NCBI GenBank assembly: GCA_963750195.1
Contig: CAVVPS010000019.1
Coordinates: 124,001 to 188,000 of the forward strand
DNA: 64,000 bases
Direction: 5' to 3'
DNA from: AP-15 sp963750195
GTDB taxonomy: Bacteria > Pseudomonadota > Alphaproteobacteria > ATCC43930 > CGMCC-115725
Shown: positions 25,671-34,633 of the stretch, in pieces
Layout: the number at the start of each line of letters is the position of its first letter
Numbering within the stretch: the first letter of the stretch is position 1
Notes under the pieces: model-generated
Told to the model about the DNA's origin: nothing
The model's input: the letters and a program-made list of their open reading frames with translations, nothing else
The model's database searches: none
Made by a program: the position numbers and the translations under genes

Positions 25671-27449
25671 ATGAGCGATCCGGCGAACGCCTATCGCGTT
25701 CTCGCCCGCAAATACCGGCCGCAGAGCTTCGCCGAGCTGATCGGGCAGGAGGCGATGGTGCGCACCCTGTCGAATGCGATCGCGACGGGGCGGGTCGCCC
25801 ATGCCTTTATCCTGACCGGGGTACGCGGGGTCGGCAAGACGACCACCGCCCGAATCATTGCGCGCGCGTTGAATTGTGTCGGCAAGGATGGCGCCGGCGG
25901 ACCGACGATCGAGCCTTGCGGCGAATGCGTGCATTGCCGGGCCATCGCCGAGGACCGCCATGTCGACGTGATCGAGATGGACGCGGCCTCGCGCACCGGC
26001 GTCGACGACATCCGGGAACTGACCGATGGGGTGCGCTACCGGCCGGTCTCGGCGCGCTATAAGATCTACATCATCGATGAAGTGCACATGCTCTCGAAAA
26101 ACGCCTTCAACGCCTTGTTGAAGACGCTCGAAGAGCCGCCGCCCGCCGTGATCTTCGTGTTCGCGACGACCGAAATCCACAAGGTGCCGGTGACCGTATT
26201 GTCGCGCTGCCAGCGGTTTTCGCTGCGCCGGGTGCCGGTCGATCTTTTGGTGCAGCATTACCGCCGGGTTGCCGAGATGGAAGTGGTGGAGGCCGAGCCC
26301 GCGGCCTTGGCCTTGATCGCCCGCGCCGCCGACGGCTCGGTGCGCGATGGACTGTCGTTGCTCGACCAGGCGATTGCGCTGTCGGGCGGTCGGGTCGGCG
26401 AGGCGGCGGTGCGCGACATGCTCGGCGTTGCCGATCGCGGCCAGGTCTTCGACCTCCTCGAAAATGTGCTGCGCGGCGATGCGGCGGCGGCGCTGGAGCA
26501 GCTCGACCGCCTTTACCGGGATGGCGCCGACCCGCTGTTGGTGTTGCAGGATCTGCTCGACCTCGGCCATTTTCTGACCCGGGTCAAATTGGTGCCCGAG
26601 GCCGGCGCCGGCGATCCGCTCGCCGAAGGCGACCGCGAGCGCGCCCGGCCGCTTGCCGAGAAACTGACGATGTCGGCGCTCGCCCGTCTGTGGCAGATGC
26701 TGCTGAAGGGGCTGGACGAGGTGCAAACCGCGCCCTCGCCGATCCAGGCCGCGGAGATGGTCCTGGTGCGCCTGGCCTACGTCGCCGATCGGCCGGCGCC
26801 GGCTGAGCTCGTCCGTTTGCTGCAAGACGGCGCTGCCGGCGCCGACCGCGCAGGTACGTCATCGCCAGCACGCGCGGCGGCATCGACGCCGGCCGCGGCG
26901 CGCCCGATCGCCGGTGGCGCGATGCCGGCTCGGGCCGATCCGCGCAAGTCGGCGGCGCCGAGGGAGATTACCTCGCCGGCGCCGCCGGTGGCGGTCGCGA
27001 CCGAACCGATGCCGCAGAGTTTTGCCGAGGTCCTGGCATTGTTCGACGAGCGGCGCGAGCCAGTGATGCGCTCGCACCTCGTCTCGCATCTTCATCTCGT
27101 CCATTTCGAGCCGGGGCGGATCGAGTTCCGCCCGGCGGAGGGCGCGCCGCGCGACCTTGCCAACCGCTTGGCGCAACTCCTTAGCGAGTGGACCGGGACG
27201 CGTTGGCTCGTCGCGATCTCTGACGCGGAAGGCGAGCCGACCCTACGCCAGCAGGAGGCCGCCCACGAACGCGATCTGCGGAACGAGGTCGCCAGCCACC
27301 CGTTGGTTCAGGCAGTTTTGGCAACCTTCCCCGGCGCCACGATCGCCGCGGTTCGCGAGCGCTTTGCCGCCTCGACCGCCGAGCCGGAAGAGACGCTGGA
27401 GCAGGACGCGGACGAGGACGAGGTCAACCCAGACGAGGACGGTTCATGA
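25671..27449 (+). CDS. dnaX: DNA polymerase III subunits gamma and tau
   Basis: A 592-residue clamp-loader ATPase. MSDPANAYRVLARKYRPQSFAELIGQEAMV is the classic start. Walker A is GVRGVGKT (50–57), zinc-binding Cys are at about 69, 83, 86 and 89 (CGECVHC), Walker B is IYIIDEVHML (about 132–141), and sensor 1 is FVFATTEIHK. The Pro/Ala-rich linker (about 395–445) and a C-terminal alpha/tau-binding domain follow. The ATG at 25671 is used; the frame upstream is inside the SRP RNA. Its stop overlaps the next start (ATGA). No obvious programmed-frameshift heptamer was seen. Confidence 0.97.
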   Translation: MSDPANAYRVLARKYRPQSFAELIGQEAMVRTLSNAIATGRVAHAFILTGVRGVGKTTTARIIARALNCVGKDGAGGPTIEPCGECVHCRAIAEDRHVDVIEMDAASRTGVDDIRELTDGVRYRPVSARYKIYIIDEVHMLSKNAFNALLKTLEEPPPAVIFVFATTEIHKVPVTVLSRCQRFSLRRVPVDLLVQHYRRVAEMEVVEAEPAALALIARAADGSVRDGLSLLDQAIALSGGRVGEAAVRDMLGVADRGQVFDLLENVLRGDAAAALEQLDRLYRDGADPLLVLQDLLDLGHFLTRVKLVPEAGAGDPLAEGDRERARPLAEKLTMSALARLWQMLLKGLDEVQTAPSPIQAAEMVLVRLAYVADRPAPAELVRLLQDGAAGADRAGTSSPARAAASTPAAARPIAGGAMPARADPRKSAAPREITSPAPPVAVATEPMPQSFAEVLALFDERREPVMRSHLVSHLHLVHFEPGRIEFRPAEGAPRDLANRLAQLLSEWTGTRWLVAISDAEGEPTLRQQEAAHERDLRNEVASHPLVQAVLATFPGATIAAVRERFAASTAEPEETLEQDADEDEVNPDEDGS

Positions 27450-27769
27450 AAAATCTCGGCCAGCTAATGAAGCAGGCGCAGGCGATGCAGGAAAAGATGG
27501 CCGAGATGCAGGCCGCGCTTGAAATCGTCGAGATGACCGGCCTCGCCGGCGGCGGCTTGGTCGAAGTGACCTTGAACGGCAAGAGCGACGTCAAAAAAGT
27601 CAAGATCGACAAATCCCTGCTCAACCCCGCGGATGTCGAGGTGCTGGAAGACCTTATCGTCGCCGCGTTCGCCGATGCGCGGCGCAAGGTAGCCGCTCAC
27701 GCCGAGGAAGAAATGCAGAAGCTGACCGGCGGGCTCCAGCTGCCGGGGGGCATGAAACTGCCGTTCTGA
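27446..27769 (+). CDS. ybaB: YbaB/EbfC-family nucleoid-associated protein
   Basis: A 107-residue DNA-binding protein. MKNLGQLMKQAQAMQEKMAEMQAAL forms the N-terminal helices. GLAGGGLVEVTLNGKSDVKKVKIDKSLL is the conserved core. The end is KLTGGLQLPGGMKLPF. It binds DNA as a tweezer-like dimer and is co-transcribed with dnaX and recR in most proteobacteria. Start overlaps the dnaX stop by 4 bp. Confidence 0.96.
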   Translation: MKNLGQLMKQAQAMQEKMAEMQAALEIVEMTGLAGGGLVEVTLNGKSDVKKVKIDKSLLNPADVEVLEDLIVAAFADARRKVAAHAEEEMQKLTGGLQLPGGMKLPF

Positions 27770-27773
27770 CGTT

Positions 27774-28355
27774 TTGTCCGAACTCGACACCCTGATCCAG
27801 CTGCTGGCCAAGCTTCCGGGCCTCGGGCCCCGCTCGGCTCGGCGCGCGGCGCTGCACCTTATCAAGCGGCGGGAGAGCCTGCTGGCGCCGCTCGCTTCGG
27901 CGCTGGCAAAAGCGGCCGAGGCGGTTCGCCCCTGCCCGATCTGCGGCAATCTCGACACGGTCGAACCCTGTGCGATTTGCCGCGACCCCCGGCGCGAAGA
28001 GGGCGTCATCTGCGTCGTCGAAGATCTCGCGGATCTTTGGGCTCTCGAACGCACCGGCGCTTTCCGCGGGCGCTATCACGTCCTCGGCGGAACCCTGTCG
28101 GCGCTCGACGGCGTCGGCCCCGAGGATTTGACGATCGAGCGCCTGATTGCCCGACTGAAACCGGGTCAGGAATTGATCCTGGCCTTGAATGCGACGGTCG
28201 AAGGCCAGACCACTGCACACTACATCGCCGACCGCGTCGCCGGGAGCGGCGTCAAGCTCTCGCGCCTCGCCCAGGGCGTGCCGATCGGCGGCGAACTCGA
28301 CTATCTCGACGACGGCACCCTAACCGCTGCCCTCAACGCCCGGCGCTCCCTCTAG
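27774..28355 (+). CDS. recR: Recombination mediator protein RecR
   Basis: 193 residues. The helix–hairpin–helix is LPGLGPRSARRAALHLI, the zinc finger is CPICGNLDTVEPCAIC, and the Toprim domain follows (ICVVEDLADLWALERTGAFRGRYHVLGG). It ends GGELDYLDDGTLTAALNARR. RecR works with RecO/RecF to load RecA on gaps. The start is TTG at 27774, 4 bp after the ybaB stop. TTG use is a little unusual but fits the family N-terminus (SELDTLIQLLAKLPGLGPRSA). Confidence 0.96.
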   Translation: MSELDTLIQLLAKLPGLGPRSARRAALHLIKRRESLLAPLASALAKAAEAVRPCPICGNLDTVEPCAICRDPRREEGVICVVEDLADLWALERTGAFRGRYHVLGGTLSALDGVGPEDLTIERLIARLKPGQELILALNATVEGQTTAHYIADRVAGSGVKLSRLAQGVPIGGELDYLDDGTLTAALNARRSL

Positions 28356-28364
28356 CCCGCTCAC

Positions 28365-29333
28365 TCAGAACCAGCGCGCCTTGTCGACAAGGTTGCGCAG
28401 CGGTTGGCCGGCGAGGAAGCGGCGGCAATTGTCGAGGATAACCTCGTAGCGGCGCTCGTCGAGATAGGGGCCGTAGCCGGCGGTATGCGGTGTCAGCAAT
28501 ACGCCCGGCAAGGTCCACAGCTTGTGGTCGGCGGGCAGCGGCTCCTGTTCGAACACGTCGAGCCCGGCGCCGGCGATCTCGCCGGCCTCGATCGCCGCGG
28601 CCAGGTCGTCGAGACGGGTTGTCAGGCCGCGCCCGATATTGATGAAGAACGCAGTCCGTTTCATTTGCTGAAACCGCGCCCGGTTCATAAACCCCTCGGT
28701 TTCCGGGGTGTGGGGCACGGTCAGGATCACAAAATCGGCGGCCGGCAACAGCGCGTCCAATTCGTCGGCGCGGTGCAATTCAGCCACACCCGGCGGCGCG
28801 TCGCGGCGGCGCTCGTCGACACCGATCACCCGCATGCCAAAGGCGGCGCAGAGCCGCGCGATCTCGCTGCCGATCCCGCCTACGCCGACAACCAGCGCTG
28901 TCGTCTCGGGCAGATGGAGCACACCCTCGTTCTGCGCCGGTTTTTTCCATTCGCGCCTTAGCTGCTGCGGAATGTAGCGCTGCAAGCCTCGGGCAAAGGC
29001 CAGTACAAAGGCCATCACATGCGTGCCGATATGGTCGTTGTAGATCTCGCGGAAATTGGTGATCGCCAGCGGGTGCGCGATCAGCTCCGGATAGTAGTAG
29101 CCAGCGGGCGGCGCGGCCTGAGGGGCCTGCAGCCAGCGTAGATGCCGGGCCTGGCGCAGCAGCGCGGGCGGGATCGTACCAAAGGCGGCCTCGGCGGTCG
29201 CGCTCGCCTGCTCGGCGCGCGCCGGGTCTTCGGCGACGATGACCTCGAGCTCGGGCAATGCGGCGGCAAGGCGGGCGCCCCATTCGCGTGTTTTCGGCGT
29301 CTGCGGCGGCAACATCAAGAATTGTGTAGGCAT
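28365..29333 (-). CDS. D-2-hydroxyacid dehydrogenase (GhrA-like)
   Basis: 322 residues. Rossmann motif VVGVGGIGSEIARLCAAFGMRVIGVD, then VILTVPHTPETEGFMNRARF, INIGRGLTTRLDDLAAAIEAGEIAGAGLDVFEQEPLP with catalytic Arg and Glu, and the final His in LLTPHTAGYG. Such enzymes reduce glyoxylate, hydroxypyruvate or other 2-keto acids with NAD(P)H. The start at 29333 follows GGAGGA. Convergent with recR and divergent from the next, related dehydrogenase. Confidence 0.9.
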   Translation of the reverse strand: MPTQFLMLPPQTPKTREWGARLAAALPELEVIVAEDPARAEQASATAEAAFGTIPPALLRQARHLRWLQAPQAAPPAGYYYPELIAHPLAITNFREIYNDHIGTHVMAFVLAFARGLQRYIPQQLRREWKKPAQNEGVLHLPETTALVVGVGGIGSEIARLCAAFGMRVIGVDERRRDAPPGVAELHRADELDALLPAADFVILTVPHTPETEGFMNRARFQQMKRTAFFINIGRGLTTRLDDLAAAIEAGEIAGAGLDVFEQEPLPADHKLWTLPGVLLTPHTAGYGPYLDERRYEVILDNCRRFLAGQPLRNLVDKARWF

Positions 29334-29422
29334 CGGCAGGATCCTCCTTCGGGCAAGGCTAGCATGGAGAGCTGCCGGCATTGTAGGCTCGCCAAGCGCG
29401 AATTTCGCTGGGGAGAGAGCGT

Positions 29423-30424
29423 GTGAACACAACTGATCGAGGACCGCCGACCAACCGCAAAAAGCTGCTGCTGCCGACGACGATGTCGAAGGCCGGCTGG
29501 GCGATCGTCGAGGCCCGAGACGACGTCGAAGGAGTCCCCTTTGCGCCCAACGTGCCAAAGGCCGAGCTGCACCGGCTGTTGGAGGATATCGCCGGGGTCG
29601 CGCTCGGGGTGCAGCCGTTCAGCGATCCCGAACTCGACGCCGCACCCGCGCTCGAAGTGGTCTCGCGCATTGGCGTTGGCTACGACGCGGTCGACGTCCC
29701 GGCGCTGACCGCGCGAAAAATCCCGTTGATGATCGGCGGCACTGCCAATTCGGTCAGCGTCGCCGAAGCCGGGTTGTTTCTGATCATGTCGTTGGCCCGT
29801 CGGGGCGCGGCGATGGACCGGCTGGTCAAGGAAGGCCGCTGGCAGGACCGCTACAAGGAGATGCCGGTCGACCTCTACGGCAAGACTGTGTTGATCATCG
29901 GCTTCGGCAAGATCGGCACGCGCGCGGCCAAGCGCTATGCCGCGATGGAGATGAATGTGCTGGTTTACGATCCGTACACCTATTCCGCGACGATCCACGG
30001 CATGGGCTATGAGCCGGTGCAGGACCTCGACGCCGCGGTGGCCAGCGCCGATTTCATCACGATCCATTGCCCAAAAACGCCCGAGACTGTCGGCCTGTTC
30101 GACGCCTCCAGGCTCGCGCATATGAAGCGCACCGCCTTCATCGTCAACACCGCGCGCGGCGGCATCATCGACGAGAAGGCGCTCTACGACGTGCTGAAGG
30201 CGAACCGCATCGCCGGCGCCGCACTCGACGTCTTTGACCAGGAGCCGACACCGCAGGACAACCCGCTGCTGACCCTGCCGAACTTTATTGCCGCACCGCA
30301 CGTCGCCGGCGTCACACGCGAGGCGGTCGACCGTATGGGGGTTGCCGCCGTCGAGAACATCCTCAGCGTACTCGACGGCAAACCGATCCGCGACAACGTC
30401 GTCAATCGGGAGGTGCTCGGCTGA
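29423..30424 (+). CDS. D-2-hydroxyacid dehydrogenase (phosphoglycerate dehydrogenase-like)
   Basis: 333 residues. VVSRIGVGYDAVDVPALTARKI and the N-V-EA helix (ANSVSVAEAGLFLIMSLARR) are typical of SerA-like enzymes. The NAD site is LIIGFGKIGTRAAKRYAAMEMNVLVYDPY. Catalytic residues lie in NTARGGIIDEKAL, DVFDQEP and APHVAGVT. It probably oxidises or reduces a 2-hydroxy acid, with the substrate unknown. GTG start at 29423 with GGGAGAGAG before it. It forms a divergent pair with the dehydrogenase at 28365–29333. Confidence 0.9.
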   Translation: MNTTDRGPPTNRKKLLLPTTMSKAGWAIVEARDDVEGVPFAPNVPKAELHRLLEDIAGVALGVQPFSDPELDAAPALEVVSRIGVGYDAVDVPALTARKIPLMIGGTANSVSVAEAGLFLIMSLARRGAAMDRLVKEGRWQDRYKEMPVDLYGKTVLIIGFGKIGTRAAKRYAAMEMNVLVYDPYTYSATIHGMGYEPVQDLDAAVASADFITIHCPKTPETVGLFDASRLAHMKRTAFIVNTARGGIIDEKALYDVLKANRIAGAALDVFDQEPTPQDNPLLTLPNFIAAPHVAGVTREAVDRMGVAAVENILSVLDGKPIRDNVVNREVLG

Positions 30425-30624
30425 GGCTGTCCCTGAGCGGAGCTGCGAGACTTTCGCGCTGTGCCGGCGACGACAACCATAGCCTGCCATTACGGCTGCC
30501 CGCAGCTCGCGATGCAATCTCGACAGGGGAGGGTTGCTGCAGCGCAACAGGGATGAGGCGGCTGTCCCGCGCCTAAGACCTCTGGGCGCTGATATGGCGC
30601 TGCTCCGGGGGACTTGATCAGGCG

Positions 30625-32211
30625 ATGCGTTCTTTCGCGGCCCCAATGCTGCGTGTCCGGCACGGCCTCGAATGGGGCAATCTGCCGTCATCCGCGCTAC
30701 CGGCTGCGATCGGGCTGTTAGCTCTGGCGCTGCGTCTCTATGGTCTGGGCGACAAGCCGTTCTGGCTCGACGAGATCGCGAGCTTGCGCCGAGCTACCGC
30801 GAGCTTGCCCGACCTCGTCGCCGATTCGCTGAGCAACAACCATTACCCGAGCTATTTCCTGCTGTTGTGGCTGGTCGGGCAGATCGGTACCTCACAGTGG
30901 CTGTTGCGGTTGCCGTCCGCAGTATTCGGTGCGGTCGGCGCATCGCTGACATGCGCGATCGGGACCCGTGCGGCCGGCCGCCCCAGCGGTGCCATCGCCG
31001 GGCTGCTGATGGCGGTTTCGCCGTTCGAGGTCCAATTCGGGCAGGAGGCGCGCTCCTACACCCTGGTCTCGTGTCTGATACTGACCGCGCTATTCGGGCT
31101 CGTACGGCTCGCCCAAGAGCCGGCCGCAGCGTCACTTCCGATGCGCAACGGTACCTTGCGCGGCGCGTGGATCGCCTATTGTCTCGGTACGGCAGCGGCT
31201 CTCAGCGTTCTCAATGTCGCGATCCCATGGCTGGTTGCCGCCAATCTGGGTGCCATCGCCATCGGTCGGCGCGCCGGCGACAATAGACGCGCGTTTCTGC
31301 GCAATTGGGGGTTGGCCCAGGCTCTGATCCTGGCGATTTGGATCCCCTCTCTTGTCTGGGTCTTTGCCGCCGGCAAGGGCGCGGTCCTCGACGGCGCGGG
31401 CTGGGCGCCGGCGGAGACGTCAAAGACGATCTGGGCGATCGTCGCACCGGTATATCTGCTGCGCATCTCGAGCTTTATCACCTTCGGGCTGCTGCCGTCC
31501 AAAGTCCCGGGGCTCGCCGTCGTTAGCGTGACCTTGGCGGCGCTCGGCGCCTGGCGGCTGCGCCGCGACACGGCGGTATTGGCGGTCCTCGGCTGCGCCG
31601 CAATCGTACTGCCGCTTGGCTTGTTCCTTCTTTCCCTGTTCGTGCCGGTGCTGGTGCCGCGGTATTTCGCCTGGAGCGCGGGGCCATTCTTCGTCTTTGC
31701 CGGCGCCGGGCTGGGTCGGCTCTCGTTCCCGCGTCTTGCGCCGGCGACGGCGATGCTCGGGGCCGCCGGCATGATCAATCTGATGCCTTACTACGATTAC
31801 GAGACCAAGCCCCGTTGGGACTTGTTGGCGGCGCGTCTCGCCGATGCCGCCCAGCCGGGCGATGTGGTCCTGCTCGACAACTACTATTCCTATTCGGTGC
31901 TTTCGGTTTTTGCCGCCCGCTCCGGTCTCGTCGACCATCAGGTCAGCTTGACCTGGAGTTTGCTGGAAGCAGCCAAGCTTGCGCCCGGCCACACGGTTTG
32001 GGCGGTCTATGGGCGCACTGGACAAGCCGCCAAAAAGCAGTCACTGGAGGATTATCGCCGGACTCTCGCCGCCCTGGGACGCCCGGCATCCGAAAATTCG
32101 GTCGGACGTTACATCGTGTTATGGCGGTTCACCCGGCCGAACGCAGTCGCCAGAGCGGCACCACCGCAAGCTCGCCCGGACGCCTGGGCCGCTGACGAGC
32201 CGCAACACTGA
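30625..32211 (+). CDS. ArnT/PMT-like membrane glycosyltransferase (GT39/83 type)
   Basis: A 528-residue protein with about ten hydrophobic helices. Near the N-terminus KPFWLDEIASLRRA contains the catalytic-type acidic pair in the first periplasmic loop. MAVSPFEVQFGQEARSYTLVS contains the conserved Q-EAR-Y motif. These are features of polyprenyl-phosphate-dependent mannosyl/arabinosyltransferase-like (GT-C) enzymes. The acceptor (lipid, protein or glycan) is unknown. About 200 bp upstream is empty of genes. The next gene is unrelated. Confidence 0.82.
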   Translation: MRSFAAPMLRVRHGLEWGNLPSSALPAAIGLLALALRLYGLGDKPFWLDEIASLRRATASLPDLVADSLSNNHYPSYFLLLWLVGQIGTSQWLLRLPSAVFGAVGASLTCAIGTRAAGRPSGAIAGLLMAVSPFEVQFGQEARSYTLVSCLILTALFGLVRLAQEPAAASLPMRNGTLRGAWIAYCLGTAAALSVLNVAIPWLVAANLGAIAIGRRAGDNRRAFLRNWGLAQALILAIWIPSLVWVFAAGKGAVLDGAGWAPAETSKTIWAIVAPVYLLRISSFITFGLLPSKVPGLAVVSVTLAALGAWRLRRDTAVLAVLGCAAIVLPLGLFLLSLFVPVLVPRYFAWSAGPFFVFAGAGLGRLSFPRLAPATAMLGAAGMINLMPYYDYETKPRWDLLAARLADAAQPGDVVLLDNYYSYSVLSVFAARSGLVDHQVSLTWSLLEAAKLAPGHTVWAVYGRTGQAAKKQSLEDYRRTLAALGRPASENSVGRYIVLWRFTRPNAVARAAPPQARPDAWAADEPQH

Positions 32212-32356
32212 AATCTCGCTGTTGAGGGAAGCCCGCGATTGCGCGGAACTGCTTCCCTGCGCTCACAATGATCGCTGGATCGCGCAGCCGCGCCAAGCTT
32301 GACTTCCGTCGCGCCAACTGGCGGGATCGCTGCCTTGGATTTTGCAGGAGGGTCGG

Positions 32357-33164
32357 ATGGCGCGGGCAAACCGGGTGCGGGAATTGTGGCAGGCGGGCAA
32401 GCCCGTCATCAACAGCTGGCTGGGCATCCCCTCCAGCTTTTCGGCCGAAGTCATGGCCCATGCCGGCTGGGATTCACTGGTCGTCGACATGCAGCACGGC
32501 ATGATCGACTACCAGATGATGGTGACGATGCTGCAGGGCATCTCGACCACCGAGACGGTGCCGCTGGTGCGCGTTCCGTGGAACGACCCGGCCTACATCC
32601 AAAAGGCGCTTGACGCCGGCGCCTACGGCATCATCTGCCCGATGATCAACACTCGCGCCGAGGCCGAGAAACTCGCCGAACTCGATGCGCTATGCGCCGC
32701 TCGGCCATCGCAGCTCAGGGCCGATCCGCGCCTCGCTTTATGGCGGGGCCGATTATCATGCCAAGGCCAATGACATCGTCGTCGCCTTTGGCATGATCGA
32801 AACCGCCGAGGCGATCGACAATCTCGACCAGATCCTGTCGGTCAAGGGGCTCGACGCGGTCTATGTCGGCCCGTCCGACCTGTCGATTTCCTATGGCCAC
32901 CCGCCGGGCGGGGACAAGCCCGACGAATGGATGATGACGGCGCTCAAAAAGGTGCTCGACGGCTGCAAGCGGCATGGCGTCAAGCCCGGCATCCATTGCG
33001 GCGCGCCGGCTTATGCCAAAAAGATGATCGAGATGGGCTTTATGTTCGTCACCGTCGGCGGCGACACCCGCTTCGTGACGATGGGCGGCCAGGCGGCGGT
33101 CCAGGAAATGCGTTCGGGCGCGCCCTCGAAGCCCGCGGCCGGCGGCAGCAGCAGCCCTTACTGA
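32357..33164 (+). pseudogene. HpcH/HpaI aldolase (2-keto-3-deoxy acid aldolase type), one frameshift
   Basis: The N-terminal part is MARANRVRELWQAGKPVINSWLGIPSSFSAEVMAHAGWDSLVVDMQHGMIDY, with PLVRVPWNDPAYIQKALDAGAYGIICPMINT (metal and substrate residues Q, H and P-R). A one-base change near 32678 shifts the frame. RYAPLGHRSSGPIRASLYGG continues, with MIETAEAIDNLDQILSVKGLDAVYVGPSDLS holding the metal-binding Glu and the GPSDLS motif. The family cleaves 2-keto-4-hydroxy acids, giving pyruvate. The ATG at 32357 follows AGGAGGG. Confidence 0.87.
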
Positions 33165-33237
33165 AAAGGGCTCGCACGGGCACGGGGCGGTGACCACGCC
33201 CGTTGAGCCGGCAACCACCAAGATCGGGAGAACGCGG

Positions 33238-34092
33238 ATGGATTTTGGCGCATCGATGTTTTTCACCGATTATTCGATGACCCCGGCCGAGCTCGGGCAG
33301 GCGCTCGAGGCGCGCGGCTTCGAGTTGGTCTGGGCGCCCGAGCACTCGCACATTCCGTCCTCGCGCCTGTCGCAGCCGGCGTCGGGCGGCGAGCTCGGCA
33401 AGCAATATTATGACGTGATGGACCCGTTCGTGACCCTGACGGCGGCGGCAGTGGCGACCACAACGCTGAAGGTCGCGACCGGCGTATGCTTGGTGATCCA
33501 GCGCGACACGATCCAGACGGCCAAGCTCGTCGCGACGCTCGATCAGGTTTCAGGCGGACGGTTTTTGTTTGGTATCGGCGGCGGCTGGAATCAGGAGGAG
33601 ATGGCCGATCACGGCACCGTGTTCAAAACCCGCTTCAAGCGGATGCGCGAGCAGATTGAGGCAATGAAGGCGATCTGGACCCAGTCCGAGCCCGAATATC
33701 ATGGCGAGATCGTCGACTTTCCGAAGATGCGGACCTGGCCGAAGCCGGTGCAGAAACCGCACCCGCCGGTCATCGTCGGCGGCGCGTTCCCGTACAGCGC
33801 GCGCCGCGCCATCCGCTATGGCGACGGCTGGGTTCCCAACGCCAGCCGGCCCAGCTATGCCGACGTGACCGAGTTCCTGCCGCAGTTCCGCCAGATGGCG
33901 GCCGATGCCGGACGCGATCCGGCTGCCGTTCCGGTGTCGGTATTCGGCGCGCCGGAAAACCTCGATCGACTCAAGCGCTACAGTGATCAGGGCATCGCGC
34001 GCGCGGTCGTGACCCTGCCCTCGGCCAAGTCTGACGAGATCCTGCCGGTGCTCGACCGCTGGGCCGATCTAATCCGCCACACCCGGCACTGA
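33238..34092 (+). CDS. LLM-class (luciferase-like) flavin/F420-dependent oxidoreductase
   Basis: About 284 residues in a TIM-barrel luciferase-like fold. MDFGASMFFTDYSMTPAELGQALEARGFELVWAPEHSHIP and KVATGVCLVIQRDTIQTAKLVATLDQVSGGRFLFGIGGGWN are diagnostic, as is PKPVQKPHPPVIVGG. It resembles the TIGR03619 group of probable F420-dependent oxidoreductases. The start at 33238 follows GGGAGAACGCGG. It sits after the HpaI gene and may belong to the same catabolic operon. Confidence 0.88.
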   Translation: MDFGASMFFTDYSMTPAELGQALEARGFELVWAPEHSHIPSSRLSQPASGGELGKQYYDVMDPFVTLTAAAVATTTLKVATGVCLVIQRDTIQTAKLVATLDQVSGGRFLFGIGGGWNQEEMADHGTVFKTRFKRMREQIEAMKAIWTQSEPEYHGEIVDFPKMRTWPKPVQKPHPPVIVGGAFPYSARRAIRYGDGWVPNASRPSYADVTEFLPQFRQMAADAGRDPAAVPVSVFGAPENLDRLKRYSDQGIARAVVTLPSAKSDEILPVLDRWADLIRHTRH

Positions 34093-34149
34093 GCGAAGCC
34101 CGTACGGCCAGGCGGATTTTGGCCACCTATCTGAAGCGGAGCCTACCCG

Positions 34150-34584
34150 ATGCTGACCCTCGAACAAGCCTCGATCATCGTCGACAAGGCGCTGGAGAAG
34201 GGGCGCGAACTCGGCTTTAAGCCACTGACCGTCGTGGTGCTGGATGCCGGCGGCCAATTAAAGGCGATGAAGCGTGAGGATGGATCGAGCTTGTTGCGGC
34301 CCGAGATTGCCGGCGGCAAGGCTTGGGGCGCCTTGGGCATGGGCTTTGGCGGGCGCGAATTCGCCCGCCGCGCCGCCGCCAACCCGGTATTCATCCAGGC
34401 GCTGAGCGTCGCCTCCGGCGGCCGGGTCATCCCGGTTCCGGGCGGTGTGCTGATCTGCAACCAGGCGGGCGATATCTTGGGCGCCGTCGGGATCAGCGGC
34501 GACACGTCCGAGAATGACGAAACCTGCGCCGTCCACGGCATCGGCCGCGCCGGCCTCGTCGCCGACACCGGCGACCCCGCTTAG
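34150..34584 (+). CDS. GlcG/HbpS-family (DUF336) protein
   Basis: 144 residues. MLTLEQASIIVDKALEKGRELGFKPLTVVVLDAGGQLKAMKREDGSS, then VIPVPGGVLICNQAGDILGAVGISGDTSENDE, covers the whole DUF336 fold. Members bind haem or accompany glycolate and diol-catabolism genes, and often lie in operons with oxidoreductases as here. Precise role unknown. Confidence 0.9.
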   Translation: MLTLEQASIIVDKALEKGRELGFKPLTVVVLDAGGQLKAMKREDGSSLLRPEIAGGKAWGALGMGFGGREFARRAAANPVFIQALSVASGGRVIPVPGGVLICNQAGDILGAVGISGDTSENDETCAVHGIGRAGLVADTGDPA

Positions 34585-34633
34585 CCGATTGCGCCGTGGG
34601 GCGCGCCGCCGGTCACCGCGGCGCGGTCCAGCG